A stretch of 64,000 nt of DNA, taken from the NCBI GenBank assembly GCA_002344525.1, contig DDTJ01000028.1, positions 94,747 through 158,746 of the forward strand, given 5' to 3'. Made by a program: the position numbers and the translations under genes. The stretch comes from Akkermansiaceae bacterium UBA2367 (GTDB lineage Bacteria; Verrucomicrobiota; Verrucomicrobiia; Verrucomicrobiales; DEV007). Positions 35,333 through 43,041 of this stretch are shown piece after piece (within the stretch, counting starts at the first letter, position 1; the number at the start of each line of letters is the position of its first letter). The notes under the pieces are model-generated. The model was not told where the DNA came from and did not search any database. It saw only the letters and a program-made list of their open reading frames with translations.

Positions 35333-36129
35333 AGGCCTACCTCGACCTCCTCCGGCACGTCCTCGAACACGGCGCGGAACGCGACGACCGCACCGGCGTC
35401 GGCACGATCGGCGTCTTCGGGGCGCAGGCGCGCTTCGACCTGAGCGAAGGCTTCCCCTGCCTCACGACGAAGAAACTGCACTTGCGCTCCATCATCCACG
35501 AGCTGCTCTGGTTCCTCAAAGGCGACACGAACATCGGCTACTTGAAAGAGAACGGGGTCACGATCTGGGACGAATGGGCCGATGCCGACGGGAACCTCGG
35601 CCCGGTCTACGGCAAGCAATGGCGCTCTTGGGCCGCGCCTTCCGGTGAAACCATCGACCAGATCGCCCGCGTCGTGGAGTCCGTCCGTACGAACCCGGCG
35701 AGCCGCCGCCATCTCGTCAGCGCGTGGAATCCCGCCGACGTGGACAAGATGGCCCTGCCGCCCTGCCACGCGCTCTTCCAGTTCTACGTGAACACGACTA
35801 CGAACGAGCTGAGCTGCCAACTCTACCAGCGCAGCGCCGACCTTTTCCTCGGGGTGCCTTTCAACATCGCCTCCTACGCCCTCTTCACGTTGATGATGGC
35901 GCAGGTCTGCGATTTGAAGCCGGGCGAATTCGTCCACACCTTCGGCGACCTCCACCTCTACAAGAACCATCTCGACCAGGCCCGCGAGCAACTGACCCGC
36001 GAACCGAGGCCGCTCCCGACGATGAAGCTGAACCTGGCGGTGCGGGAGATCGACGCTTTCCGCTACGAGGACTTCGAGCTCATCGGCTACGATCCCCATC
36101 CCGCGATCAAAGCGCCCATCGCCATATGA
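35329..36129 (+). CDS. thyA: thymidylate synthase
   Basis: ThyA converts dUMP to dTMP using methylene-tetrahydrofolate and releases dihydrofolate. The 266-residue length equals the short E. coli form (264). DDRTGVGTIGVFGAQARFDL is the N-terminal folate region, LPPCHALFQFYV holds the catalytic Cys near residue 147, QRSADLFLGVPFNIASYALF binds dUMP, and FGDLHLYKNHLDQAREQL carries the conserved Asp/His/Tyr region. The C-terminus APIAI is the usual one and closes the active site. It overlaps LOG upstream and folA downstream by 4 bp each. folA makes the tetrahydrofolate that thyA consumes. Confidence 0.97.
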   Translation: MKAYLDLLRHVLEHGAERDDRTGVGTIGVFGAQARFDLSEGFPCLTTKKLHLRSIIHELLWFLKGDTNIGYLKENGVTIWDEWADADGNLGPVYGKQWRSWAAPSGETIDQIARVVESVRTNPASRRHLVSAWNPADVDKMALPPCHALFQFYVNTTTNELSCQLYQRSADLFLGVPFNIASYALFTLMMAQVCDLKPGEFVHTFGDLHLYKNHLDQAREQLTREPRPLPTMKLNLAVREIDAFRYEDFELIGYDPHPAIKAPIAI

Positions 36130-36605
36130 GCGGACCCACGAAGCTGAAAGCGGTCGTGGCGATGGCCTCGAACCGAGTCATCGGGAAGGACGGCGGCCTG
36201 CCGTGGCGGTTGTCCGAGGATTTGAAGTGGTTCAAGCGGCTCACCCTCGGGCATCCGGTGATCATGGGACGCAAAACGATGGACTCGATCGGCCGTCCCC
36301 TGCCGGGAAGACGCAACCTCGTGATCTCGTCGAGCCTCGCCGCTGCTCCCGAGGGTTTCGAATTGGCATCGACTTGCGAAGCCGCTCTCGCTCTCGTCGC
36401 GGAGGAGGCGGAGGCTTCGGTCATCGGCGGGGCGCAGATCTACCGCGAGCTGATGCCGAGCTGCGACGAAGTGCTGCTGAGCTACGTCTTCCATCCCTAC
36501 GAAGGCGACACGGTCCTGCCGGAGTTCGAGGAGGATTTCGAGTTGGTCGAGGTGCTGCACCGCGATGCGGATTTCGAGTTGAGGCGCTATGTGAGGAAGC
36601 GGTGA
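36126..36605 (+). CDS. folA: dihydrofolate reductase
   Basis: DHFR reduces dihydrofolate produced by ThyA back to tetrahydrofolate with NADPH. It is 159 residues, as in E. coli. KAVVAMASNRVIGKDGGLPW contains the N-terminal strand and the Met20-loop region, LPWRLSEDLKWFKRLTLGHP supplies the acidic active-site position, VIMGRKTMDSIGRPLPGR the NADPH loop, and SVIGGAQIYRELMP the second nucleotide motif. The ATG overlaps the thyA stop (ATGA), so the two are translationally coupled. The gene ends 10 bp before the convergent octaheme gene. Confidence 0.96.
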   Translation: MSGPTKLKAVVAMASNRVIGKDGGLPWRLSEDLKWFKRLTLGHPVIMGRKTMDSIGRPLPGRRNLVISSSLAAAPEGFELASTCEAALALVAEEAEASVIGGAQIYRELMPSCDEVLLSYVFHPYEGDTVLPEFEEDFELVEVLHRDADFELRRYVRKR

Positions 36606-36615
36606 GGAAATCGCC

Positions 36616-39000
36616 TCACCCGCCCAAACTCCGCACCAGCTCCCGCAACTGCGGATCGCCCGGCGCGAGGGCGAGGGCCTCCCTCGCGTATTTCAGCGCC
36701 AAGTCGACCCTCCCCGCGTCGCGGCAGACCGTGGCGAGGCCGACGAGGTATTCGAGGTGGTTCGGCGCGAGGGCTCGGGCTTTCTCCAGATAGGGCAGGG
36801 CCTCGGGAAAACGCCCTAGCGAATTCAAAGCCACGCCGTAGAAGTACTGCGTTTCGGCGCTGTCCGGCAGCAGTTCCGTCGCCGCCCGCAATTCCTCGAC
36901 CCCCTCCTCGTATCGTTTCAGACGGATGAGGAAGCGGGCGAGGCTCTCGCGGGCGATGCCGCGATCGTTGTCCGTCATCGCGGCGGTGACGGCGGCGCGG
37001 AATTCGGTCTCGGCCTCGGCGGGACGGTTCCTCGAATACAGCATCTCCGCGAAATTCACGCGGACGGGGATGAATTCCGGTTCCACCCGTTGCGCGAGAC
37101 GGTAGGCAGCCTCGGCTCTCTCGAAATCGCCGAGGTCGGAGTGGAAGTCCGCGAGCAGCATGTGCCCGGCGGCGCGGTCGGCGATGGCCATCTGCTTGTT
37201 CACGAACTCGGTCGAGGCCTTGGCGAAAGCCGCCTTTTGCGTCTCGTCGAAACCCGCGTGCGCCGCCGCGAGGACTCGCGCGGCCTCGGCTCGCACGGCT
37301 CGCGAGGGATCGGAGAGCGCGTCCCCGGCGAGGGCGAGGCGCTGCTCGGGCGGGTAGGCGAGCAGGGCGGCGAGGGCCTCGCTGCGTACGCTCGCGTCCG
37401 GGTCGGCGAGACAACCTGCGATCACCCGCGTCGTTTCCGGCGAAGGACCGCGGAAGGCGGCGGTCTCCACGGCGGCGGCGCGGACGAGGGCGGGACGCGA
37501 AAGGTCGGCGGCGAGGGCGGCGAGCTTTTCGAAGGAGTCCGGTTCGTTCCGCCGCGCCGAGGCGAGGATCTCGCCGTAGTGGGCGTTGCGCGGCCCCGGC
37601 CCCCACCATTGCCGGAACCAGTCGGCGGCCCAGTCCTGCGTCTGGTCGCTGTGGCATTTCGTGCAGGCGTCAGGCGCACCGAGGGACTTTGCGAGGTCGG
37701 GGCGCGGGACTCGCAGGCTGTGGTCGCGGCGGGCGTCGATACCCATGTAGGTCGTCGCAGGCATGTGGCATTCGACGCAGCTCGCCCCGGTGCTGCCGAC
37801 AGGATGGAAGTGGTGCTCCGGGGTGTCGTAGGGATCGGCCTGGTGGCAGCGCACGCAGAGGGCGTTGCCGGGCGCGACGAGTTTCATCGAATGGGGGTTG
37901 TGACAGTCGGTGCAACGCACTCCGGCGTGGAACATCTTGCTCTGGACGAAGGAGCCGTAGACGTAGGTCTCCTCCTTCAACTGTCCGTCGTGGTGGTAGA
38001 GCCGTTCGCTCAAGATCGAGGGCGCGTGGGTGTCGTGGTAGGGTTGGCCGGGCGTCCACTTCGCTTCGAGGAGGGTGCGGTGCGAATGGCAGGGGGCGCA
38101 GGTCTCGACCTGCACGTTCGAGGCGAGGGGACGGACGCGTTTCGGCTGGCCGGTGGCGGGGTCGATGGTCCAAGGAAACTCCGAGGGGTCCGCATCGGGT
38201 TCCTTCAAGGTGACGACGAGGCCTTTCGACCCGATGTATTCCTTCAGCGCCGCGAACTCCGCTTTCGCGACCGCGTCGCCGGGGTTCGCCTCCGTCTTGG
38301 TCCAGGCTTCGGCCCACTTCACGTGCTCCGAACCCGGGCCGTGGCAGGATTCGCAACTCACGTTCATCTCCGACCAAGTCGTGTGGTAGGTGAGCGTCTC
38401 CGCGTCGAAACCCTTGTCGAGGTTCGTCGAGTGGCAGTCGGCGCACATGTAGTTCCAGTTGAAGTGTCGCCGTGTCCAGTGGAGCACGTCGTCGGGCGGC
38501 ACGGGCTCGTCGGGGTAGAGGTGGTACCAGCGCTGCCCGCCCTCCTCCTCCGGGCGCGAATCCCAGCAGACCTGGAGCGCCTGGTAACGTCCGCCGGGGA
38601 AGGGGATGAGGTATTGCTGTAGCGGATGGTGGCCGAAGGTGTAGTCGATCTTCATGTCCCGCGCGACGCCGCTCTCGTCGGGCGCGTTGACCCAGTATCC
38701 GCCGTCCTTGCGGAAGAATCGGAAGACTTGGCCGAAATGCTCGAAAACGGCGTCGTCGAAATCGCCGAGGACGAACTCCTCCGTCGCCGGGTTCATCGCC
38801 TTGTGATGGTCGCTTTCAAGCCATTCCCGGAACTCCGCCTCGTGGCAGGTCTTGCAGCTTTCGTGGCCGACATGGGTCGCACTGGGAATGCCGTGGTAGG
38901 GGGATCGCGGTGTGACCGGGGCGTCCCCGTCCCCGTTTCGCCCGCAGGAGATGAGGGCGCAGGCGGCGAGGAGGGCGGCGGAGGGACGGCGGGGCTTCAC
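36616..39000 (-). CDS. octaheme cytochrome c fused to HEAT and TPR repeats
   Basis: This is a 794-residue exported lipoprotein-like cytochrome. From a GTG at 39000 it begins with a lipobox-type signal (AALLAACALISC). Residues about 45-450 carry eight CxxCH motifs: CKTCH, CADCH, CESCH, CAPCH, CTDCH, CVRCH, CVECH and CTKCH. The spacing recalls cytochrome c554/NapC-NrfA-related multiheme proteins. Residues about 470-600 are HEAT-like (ARVLAAAHAGFDETQ region), and the last 190 are TPRs (GRFPEALPYLEKARALAPNH, VDLALKYAREALALAPGDP). Such fusions are known in Planctomycetota/Verrucomicrobiota. The redox partner is unknown. The upstream ATG at 39078 is less likely. Confidence 0.85.
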   Translation of the reverse strand: MKPRRPSAALLAACALISCGRNGDGDAPVTPRSPYHGIPSATHVGHESCKTCHEAEFREWLESDHHKAMNPATEEFVLGDFDDAVFEHFGQVFRFFRKDGGYWVNAPDESGVARDMKIDYTFGHHPLQQYLIPFPGGRYQALQVCWDSRPEEEGGQRWYHLYPDEPVPPDDVLHWTRRHFNWNYMCADCHSTNLDKGFDAETLTYHTTWSEMNVSCESCHGPGSEHVKWAEAWTKTEANPGDAVAKAEFAALKEYIGSKGLVVTLKEPDADPSEFPWTIDPATGQPKRVRPLASNVQVETCAPCHSHRTLLEAKWTPGQPYHDTHAPSILSERLYHHDGQLKEETYVYGSFVQSKMFHAGVRCTDCHNPHSMKLVAPGNALCVRCHQADPYDTPEHHFHPVGSTGASCVECHMPATTYMGIDARRDHSLRVPRPDLAKSLGAPDACTKCHSDQTQDWAADWFRQWWGPGPRNAHYGEILASARRNEPDSFEKLAALAADLSRPALVRAAAVETAAFRGPSPETTRVIAGCLADPDASVRSEALAALLAYPPEQRLALAGDALSDPSRAVRAEAARVLAAAHAGFDETQKAAFAKASTEFVNKQMAIADRAAGHMLLADFHSDLGDFERAEAAYRLAQRVEPEFIPVRVNFAEMLYSRNRPAEAETEFRAAVTAAMTDNDRGIARESLARFLIRLKRYEEGVEELRAATELLPDSAETQYFYGVALNSLGRFPEALPYLEKARALAPNHLEYLVGLATVCRDAGRVDLALKYAREALALAPGDPQLRELVRSLGG

Positions 39001-39073
39001 GGTTTGCCTGAATTTATCGCCGATCCAAGCCGCTGCCCATCCTTTTCGTGCTCTTTGGCCGGGTGTCCGGGCA

Positions 39074-39161
39074 CCCATCTGCGAAAATTTGCGGCTATCT
39101 GCGTCAAAAGAAATGGGGAACGCAGATGGCCGCGGATGAAACGCGGATTTTCGCAGATGGG
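39074..39161. repeat. 10-nt phased ATCTGCG inverted repeat
   Basis: The left arm contains ATCTGCG-AAA, ATTTGCG-GCT, ATCTGCG-TCA in 10-nt steps. The right arm holds the inverted units CGCAGAT, CGCGGAT, CGCGGAT and CGCAGAT. The ends are complementary (CCCATCTGCG...CGCAGATGGG). It occupies the 306-bp gap between the divergent octaheme gene and the NicO-like gene; the other content of the gap is the AT-rich promoter-like tract at 39231-39280. Confidence 0.7.
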
Positions 39162-39230
39162 GAAGCTTTCGCGAGGGGCTTCACTATGCCTGCCGCAAGA
39201 TCCTCGCAAAATCCGAAAATACGAGGCGGC

Positions 39231-39280
39231 ATGAATAAAAATCACAAAAATTATTGAAATTATAATAAAGATGAATTAAA
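39231..39280. promoter_or_regulatory. AT-rich divergent promoter region
   Basis: About 50 bp of almost pure A/T stand out in a GC-rich chromosome. TATAAT at 39261-39266 is a perfect -10 box on the plus strand, and ATTATA at 39259-39264 is a perfect -10 box on the minus strand, so the site could fire both ways toward the flanking divergent genes. Matching -35 boxes are not obvious. An 8-codon open frame (MNKNHKNY, 39231-39257) is probably chance. Confidence 0.4.
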
Positions 39281-39306
39281 CTCCTGCAAAACCCACTTCC
39301 CGGACG

Positions 39307-39942
39307 ATGACGCTTGAGTCTGCCTTGTTCCTGACGACCTTCTCCTTCTGCCACGTCTTCTTCCCCGGACACCCGACGCCGCTGCTGCTGGCGACGGGCG
39401 GGATGGGGATGAGGAAGGCTTGGATGTTCACCTTGGGAATGGCCATCGCCCACGGGTTGCTCATGGCCCTCGCTCTCGGGGTGGGGCAGTTCCTCTTGAA
39501 ATTGCTCGTGGCGGCTTGGCCAGCGGGCAAATTCTGGATCAGTCACGTCGACATCCCCATCCTCCTCGTCCTCGGCTGCCTCCTCCTCCGCGAAGCCGTC
39601 CGCCGGGGCGGCGAGGTCGAGCGCGCCCGGAAGATGCTCGACCCGAAGCGCCCCTTCCTCACCGGAGCGGCCATCGGCTTCATCCCTTGCCCCGACACCA
39701 TCGGCTACGCCATGATCGGGGGCGCCATCGGGATGAATGGCCTCGCCCATACCGCCCTCGCCACCTCCATCGTCTTCCTCGGCACGGCCCTCGGCTTCTG
39801 CAGCGTCACGGCGGTGGCCTCCTTCATGCCGAAGCTCGTGAAAAGCCCGAAGCTCGGTCCCGCCATCTGCCTCGCCACCGCCCTGCTCTGTTTCGCCAGC
39901 GTGACTTGGCGCACTTGGAACACATGGAACGACTGGGCCTGA
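39307..39942 (+). CDS. NicO/RcnA-like or DsbD-like membrane transporter
   Basis: This is a 211-residue protein with six predicted membrane segments. Segment one contains FCHVFFPGHPTPLLLATGGM, with a His-x-x-x-Pro-Gly-His pattern close to the H-x(4)-D-H metal motif of NicO nickel/cobalt transporters. Segment four begins TGAAIGFIPCPDTIGYAMIG, where GxxPCPxT resembles the same family and also CcdA/DsbD. The remaining segments are hydrophobic with few charges. Either metal efflux or transmembrane redox transfer is possible; I lean to NicO-like. A small lipoprotein gene follows 22 bp later. Confidence 0.6.
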   Translation: MTLESALFLTTFSFCHVFFPGHPTPLLLATGGMGMRKAWMFTLGMAIAHGLLMALALGVGQFLLKLLVAAWPAGKFWISHVDIPILLVLGCLLLREAVRRGGEVERARKMLDPKRPFLTGAAIGFIPCPDTIGYAMIGGAIGMNGLAHTALATSIVFLGTALGFCSVTAVASFMPKLVKSPKLGPAICLATALLCFASVTWRTWNTWNDWA

Positions 39943-39964
39943 ACCCCGTCCCCCGCCCGCCGTC

Positions 39965-40393
39965 ATGGAACGCCTCCTCCCCCTGCTGCTCGCCCTCGTC
40001 CTCGCCTCCTGTTCGGGTGGGGGGAAGACTGACTCCACCGCCGCGGTGGACTGGCTGCCCGAGGACGCGAGCGTGGCCCGGCACATCACGAGCGTGCATC
40101 ATTTCGTGATCGGCCCCGCCGAGGAGGCGCATCTCCGCGTCGGCAAGGATCCGGCCACCGGCAAGATCACGGGCGAGTTCCGCAAGGATGTCCTCGAAAC
40201 CCTCGGCGGGGAGAAGGCGCTCTATGTCCTCGGGCTGAGCGGCAATCCCAGCGAGGTCTCGCGGCACGAATACCTCTTCTTCCTTGAGGCGCTCCACGCC
40301 TATCTCGTCCTGAACCATCCCGAATGGGACGGGGGCGAGGGCGGGTCGGAGGCACCCGCCGAAGCCGCGAAGCTGACCGACGCGGGCGGATGA
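39965..40393 (+). CDS. small lipoprotein of unknown function
   Basis: This is a 142-residue protein with a clear lipoprotein signal (LLPLLLALVLASC, Cys near residue 15) followed by a Gly/Ser/Lys linker. The mature part is unremarkable, mixed alpha/beta, and I know no family for it. Conserved-looking stretches are VDWLPEDASVARHITSVHHF and DVLETLGGEKALYVLGLSGN. It follows the NicO-like gene on the same strand by 22 bp and ends 12 bp before a convergent gene. Function unknown; an operon partner of the membrane protein is plausible. Confidence 0.65.
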   Translation: MERLLPLLLALVLASCSGGGKTDSTAAVDWLPEDASVARHITSVHHFVIGPAEEAHLRVGKDPATGKITGEFRKDVLETLGGEKALYVLGLSGNPSEVSRHEYLFFLEALHAYLVLNHPEWDGGEGGSEAPAEAAKLTDAGG

Positions 40394-40405
40394 AACCCGT
40401 ATCGC

Positions 40406-41089
40406 TCACCGCTTCGGCAGCATCTTGTCGAGGGCTTCGTTGAAGAGCTTGCCGCGCTCCTCCCACGACATTTCGGGATTCTGCTCGCGCATCTCCCGCA
40501 TTTTTTCGAAAAGCTGGCGGCGCTGGTCCTCGGAGAGCTGCCCCATTTTCTCGCGGACCTCCGGAGACGGGCCGAATCGCCGTCCGGAGCCTTCGCCCCC
40601 GCCCTGTCCTCCTCCGAAGCCGCGCCGCCGCGCCGCGATGATCGCCGTCGGCCCGCCGTTCGGCTCGGTCGAGGGACCCGCCGCCGGCTTCGACTCGCCA
40701 GATTTCACCGCGATGTTCGCGTAGCGCACCGTGACCACCTCGCCGTCATCGACCGAGATTTTCACGGCGACCTTCTCCAAATCCTCGTCCGCCCTCAGGT
40801 CGACCATCTTCCAGCCCTGCGAGTTGAGCTGGCCGGAGACGACGTAGGTCTCCTTCGTCTCCTTGTTCATGATCGTCGCGACGCGCTCGCCCCCGACATC
40901 GGCGAATCCGGTGAGGACGAGCGAATCGCTGAGGTTGAGCGAGCGGAGGAAGGGTGACTGGCCCCGCAAAGCACGGAAATCCTCCTCCGCGACGACGGGT
41001 GCCGGGAGGAAGCCGTCGGTCGGCGGAGCCTCCTGCGCCGGAAGGGGCGCGAGCAACGCGAAGACGAGCAGGGGGAGGAGGAGTTTCAT
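40406..41089 (-). CDS. exported protein with Gly-rich linker and helical C-terminus
   Basis: I do not recognise this 227-residue exported protein. The ATG at 41089 opens a signal peptide (LLLPLLVFALLAPLPAQ). Residues 25-130 look like a beta domain (LNLSDSLVLTGFADVGGERV, then TYVVSGQLNSQGWKMVDLRA). A Gly/Arg linker (RRRGFGGGQGGGEGSGRRFG) joins it to a charged helix (EDQRRQLFEKMREMREQNPE). The pattern resembles periplasmic proteins of secretion systems, but the match is weak. It stands alone, convergent with the lipoprotein gene. Confidence 0.65.
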   Translation of the reverse strand: MKLLLPLLVFALLAPLPAQEAPPTDGFLPAPVVAEEDFRALRGQSPFLRSLNLSDSLVLTGFADVGGERVATIMNKETKETYVVSGQLNSQGWKMVDLRADEDLEKVAVKISVDDGEVVTVRYANIAVKSGESKPAAGPSTEPNGGPTAIIAARRRGFGGGQGGGEGSGRRFGPSPEVREKMGQLSEDQRRQLFEKMREMREQNPEMSWEERGKLFNEALDKMLPKR

Positions 41090-41159
41090 CACCGCTTTCA
41101 AGATAACACCGGAACATCCGGCAAGTTGCAAATACGACAGCTTCCGCACCTTCCTGGAA

Positions 41160-41188
41160 ATCAGCACAGATCAGCGAAAATCAGCGGT
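41160..41188. repeat. 10-nt phased ATCAGCG repeat overlapping a stop codon
   Basis: Three units, ATCAGCA-CAG, ATCAGCG-AAA and ATCAGCG-GTC, follow each other at exactly 10 nt. The last unit supplies the terminal Asp-Arg codons and TGA stop of the AAA ATPase on the minus strand (stop at 41181-41183). The unit matches the tract at 34560-34635, including the GGTC edge. Confidence 0.65.
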
Positions 41189-42857
41189 CCCCAACCCGGA
41201 ACACCTCCGGCACGAAAGCGAGGTCGCTGGCCTCCTTCACCGCGAGGCCGATCTGGAAACGCATCGTCTCCTCGGGAACGGGGTTCTGGTATTCGTCGAG
41301 ACAGTCGCGCAAGGCGGCGAGCGCGTCACTCCCTTCCCCCACCGTGCGGACTTGGCGGTAGAGCTTGATCGAGATGGACTCCGCCGACCCCGGCGTGACG
41401 AGATCGGGGATCAGCGGAAGCAGGTCGGGCGGGCATTCCTTGGGCAGGTCGAGGCGGTGCTTTTTCGCCAGCGCCCGGATCAGGGCGTAGCCCTCCGCCG
41501 CGTCGAGGGCGGGGAAGAGCGGGAATTTCACATCGACGCGTCCGGGGCGCTTCAAATCCACCTCGATCAGATCCGGCCGGCTCGAGGCGAGAATCCAGAG
41601 GATGCGCCCGCGGTTCGAGGTGTCGCTCATCTCCTTCGCCATCATCGAATAGACCCGGCCCGAAAGCCCCGAGTCGCCCGAGCCCGCGTCCCGGCTGCCG
41701 AGGGCTTGGTCCGCCTCGTCGACGAAGACGATGCAGCGCCCGAGAGCGTGGAGGAGGCCGAAAATCTTTTCGAGATTGCCCTCGGTGCTGCCGACCCAGC
41801 GGTCGCGGAAATTCTTCATCTTCACCACCGGCGCCCCCGCCTCGCCCGCGAGGCATTCGATGAGGTAGGTCTTGCCCGTGCCCACGGGGCCGCAGAGGAG
41901 GTAGCCCATGGGCATCGCAGCGAGGTCGCCTTCGCGCCAGAGGGCGAGGTCCTGTCGCATCCATGCCTTCACCGCCTCGCTCCCGTGGACGTCGTCGAGG
42001 GTGCGGGTCGGTTCGAGGAATTCGATCAACCCCTGCGCGTCCTTTTCGACGAGCGACTTCTTCAACTCCGTGAGAGCCTTTTCGTCGAGCGCTGCGCCCT
42101 CGTATTCGCGTTGTTTCAGGAGCGACTCGATGGAACCCAGCGTCGCGCCCGCGAGCCGCGACGCGGGGAAGGCGGGACGGCCCGCGAAGTTGGCGAGGGC
42201 CTTCGGATAGCGCGTCTCGAAATGGCCGAAAGCCTCGACCAGCTCCGCCTCGCCCGGCAGGGGGATCTCGACGAGGGCGGCGCGGGGATTCTGCGAGAGG
42301 AGGTGGTTCAGGTCGTTGAGGTGTTCTGTCAGGAGAAAGACCGCGAGGTTCTGCTCAAGGAAATGGCCCTCGTGCGACCACGAGCGCACCACCGCCGCCA
42401 TCGAGTTCAGCGCGTAGTCGCGCACCTGCTTGGCCACGGGGAAGAGCAGCTCGGCACCTCCGATGACGATGGCGACGTGGTGGTTCCGCCCCGCCACCGC
42501 CTGCCCGCCGGGAGACGAAGGAGCGAGGGCGCGGAGATTGACGACGACGCGGAGGAGATGGTCGAGCCATCCGATGGCTCCCGCCGGATCGCGCGGAGGA
42601 TCGCCCGGCGGCGCGATCTGGCGGAAGAGCGCCTCGCCCGCGAGGACGCGCAGGCCCGCGCCCAGCTCGTAGCCGAGGACGAGGTCGAAGCGGCGCAGTT
42701 GCTCGTGCGTCAGGAAGTCGACGAGATTCCCGATCTTCGCCCCCACCGTTTCCGGGATGAGAAGGCGGTCCGCGACGTTGCCGTGGAGGACGAACTGGTT
42801 CGCCGCGCCGGAGAGGTAGAGGCGGCGGATCTTGTCGGACCAAGGGGGAGTGGGCAT
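41181..42857 (-). CDS. two-domain AAA ATPase (Ycf46-like architecture)
   Basis: This is a 558-residue cytoplasmic ATPase. The C-terminal half is a canonical AAA domain: GYLLCGPVGTGKTYLIECLA (Walker A), FRDRWVGSTEGNLEKIFGLL (pore/second-region), CIVFVDEADQALGSR (Walker B), ILWILASSRPDLIEVDLKRP (sensor and Arg-finger region). Residues 1-270 look like a second, degenerate ATPase unit: HVAIVIGGAELLFP sits where a Walker B strand would be and VFLLTEHLNDLNHLLSQNP where sensor 1 would be, but there is no P-loop. This arrangement is known from chloroplast/cyanobacterial Ycf46. The role is unknown. The leader contains two heptad repeat tracts. Confidence 0.75.
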   Translation of the reverse strand: MPTPPWSDKIRRLYLSGAANQFVLHGNVADRLLIPETVGAKIGNLVDFLTHEQLRRFDLVLGYELGAGLRVLAGEALFRQIAPPGDPPRDPAGAIGWLDHLLRVVVNLRALAPSSPGGQAVAGRNHHVAIVIGGAELLFPVAKQVRDYALNSMAAVVRSWSHEGHFLEQNLAVFLLTEHLNDLNHLLSQNPRAALVEIPLPGEAELVEAFGHFETRYPKALANFAGRPAFPASRLAGATLGSIESLLKQREYEGAALDEKALTELKKSLVEKDAQGLIEFLEPTRTLDDVHGSEAVKAWMRQDLALWREGDLAAMPMGYLLCGPVGTGKTYLIECLAGEAGAPVVKMKNFRDRWVGSTEGNLEKIFGLLHALGRCIVFVDEADQALGSRDAGSGDSGLSGRVYSMMAKEMSDTSNRGRILWILASSRPDLIEVDLKRPGRVDVKFPLFPALDAAEGYALIRALAKKHRLDLPKECPPDLLPLIPDLVTPGSAESISIKLYRQVRTVGEGSDALAALRDCLDEYQNPVPEETMRFQIGLAVKEASDLAFVPEVFRVGDR

Positions 42858-42870
42858 GGCGCTTCGCGCA

Positions 42871-42912
42871 GTAAAAGGTAAAAAATGAAAGGTAAAAGGT
42901 AAAAAGTGAGAG
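42871..42912. repeat. 7-nt phased CTTTTAC repeat in the AAA ATPase leader
   Basis: On the minus strand, units CTCACTT, TTTACCT, TTTACCT, TTCATTT, TTTACCT and TTTAC follow in steps of seven, ending about 14 nt before the ATPase start codon. The same pyrimidine-rich motif precedes the DUF5069 gene at 61874-61905. It is a dispersed intergenic repeat rather than coding sequence. Confidence 0.6.
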
Positions 42913-42947
42913 ATGGAGAGGGCAGGGGACGAAAGAGAGGGTCTGTC

Positions 42948-42985
42948 GAACTTCGGATTTCGAGCTTCGGGTTTCGGATTTTCCC
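42948..42985. repeat. 7-nt phased TTCGGATT repeat
   Basis: CGAACTT, CGGATTT, CGAGCTT, CGGGTTT and CGGATTT follow at exact 7-nt spacing. The same units, in nearly the same order, occur at 27212-27308 after rpmA. It lies in the 184-bp gap between the divergent AAA ATPase and DUF1549/DUF1553 genes. Confidence 0.65.
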
Positions 42986-43041
42986 CTCCCGGACTTGCGG
43001 CATTGCCCCGCACCCCGCCTTTGGAGTAAAATGCGGTGCTC

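Noticed and set aside
37090..38622. Long open frame antisense to the octaheme cytochrome gene
   Set aside because: All eight CxxCH motifs are encoded on the minus strand; the opposite product is Val/Gly/Arg-biased shadow sequence.
39231..39257. 8-codon leader peptide (MNKNHKNY)
   Set aside because: No ribosome binding site, no attenuator-like hairpin after it, and it lies within an A/T-only promoter-like tract.
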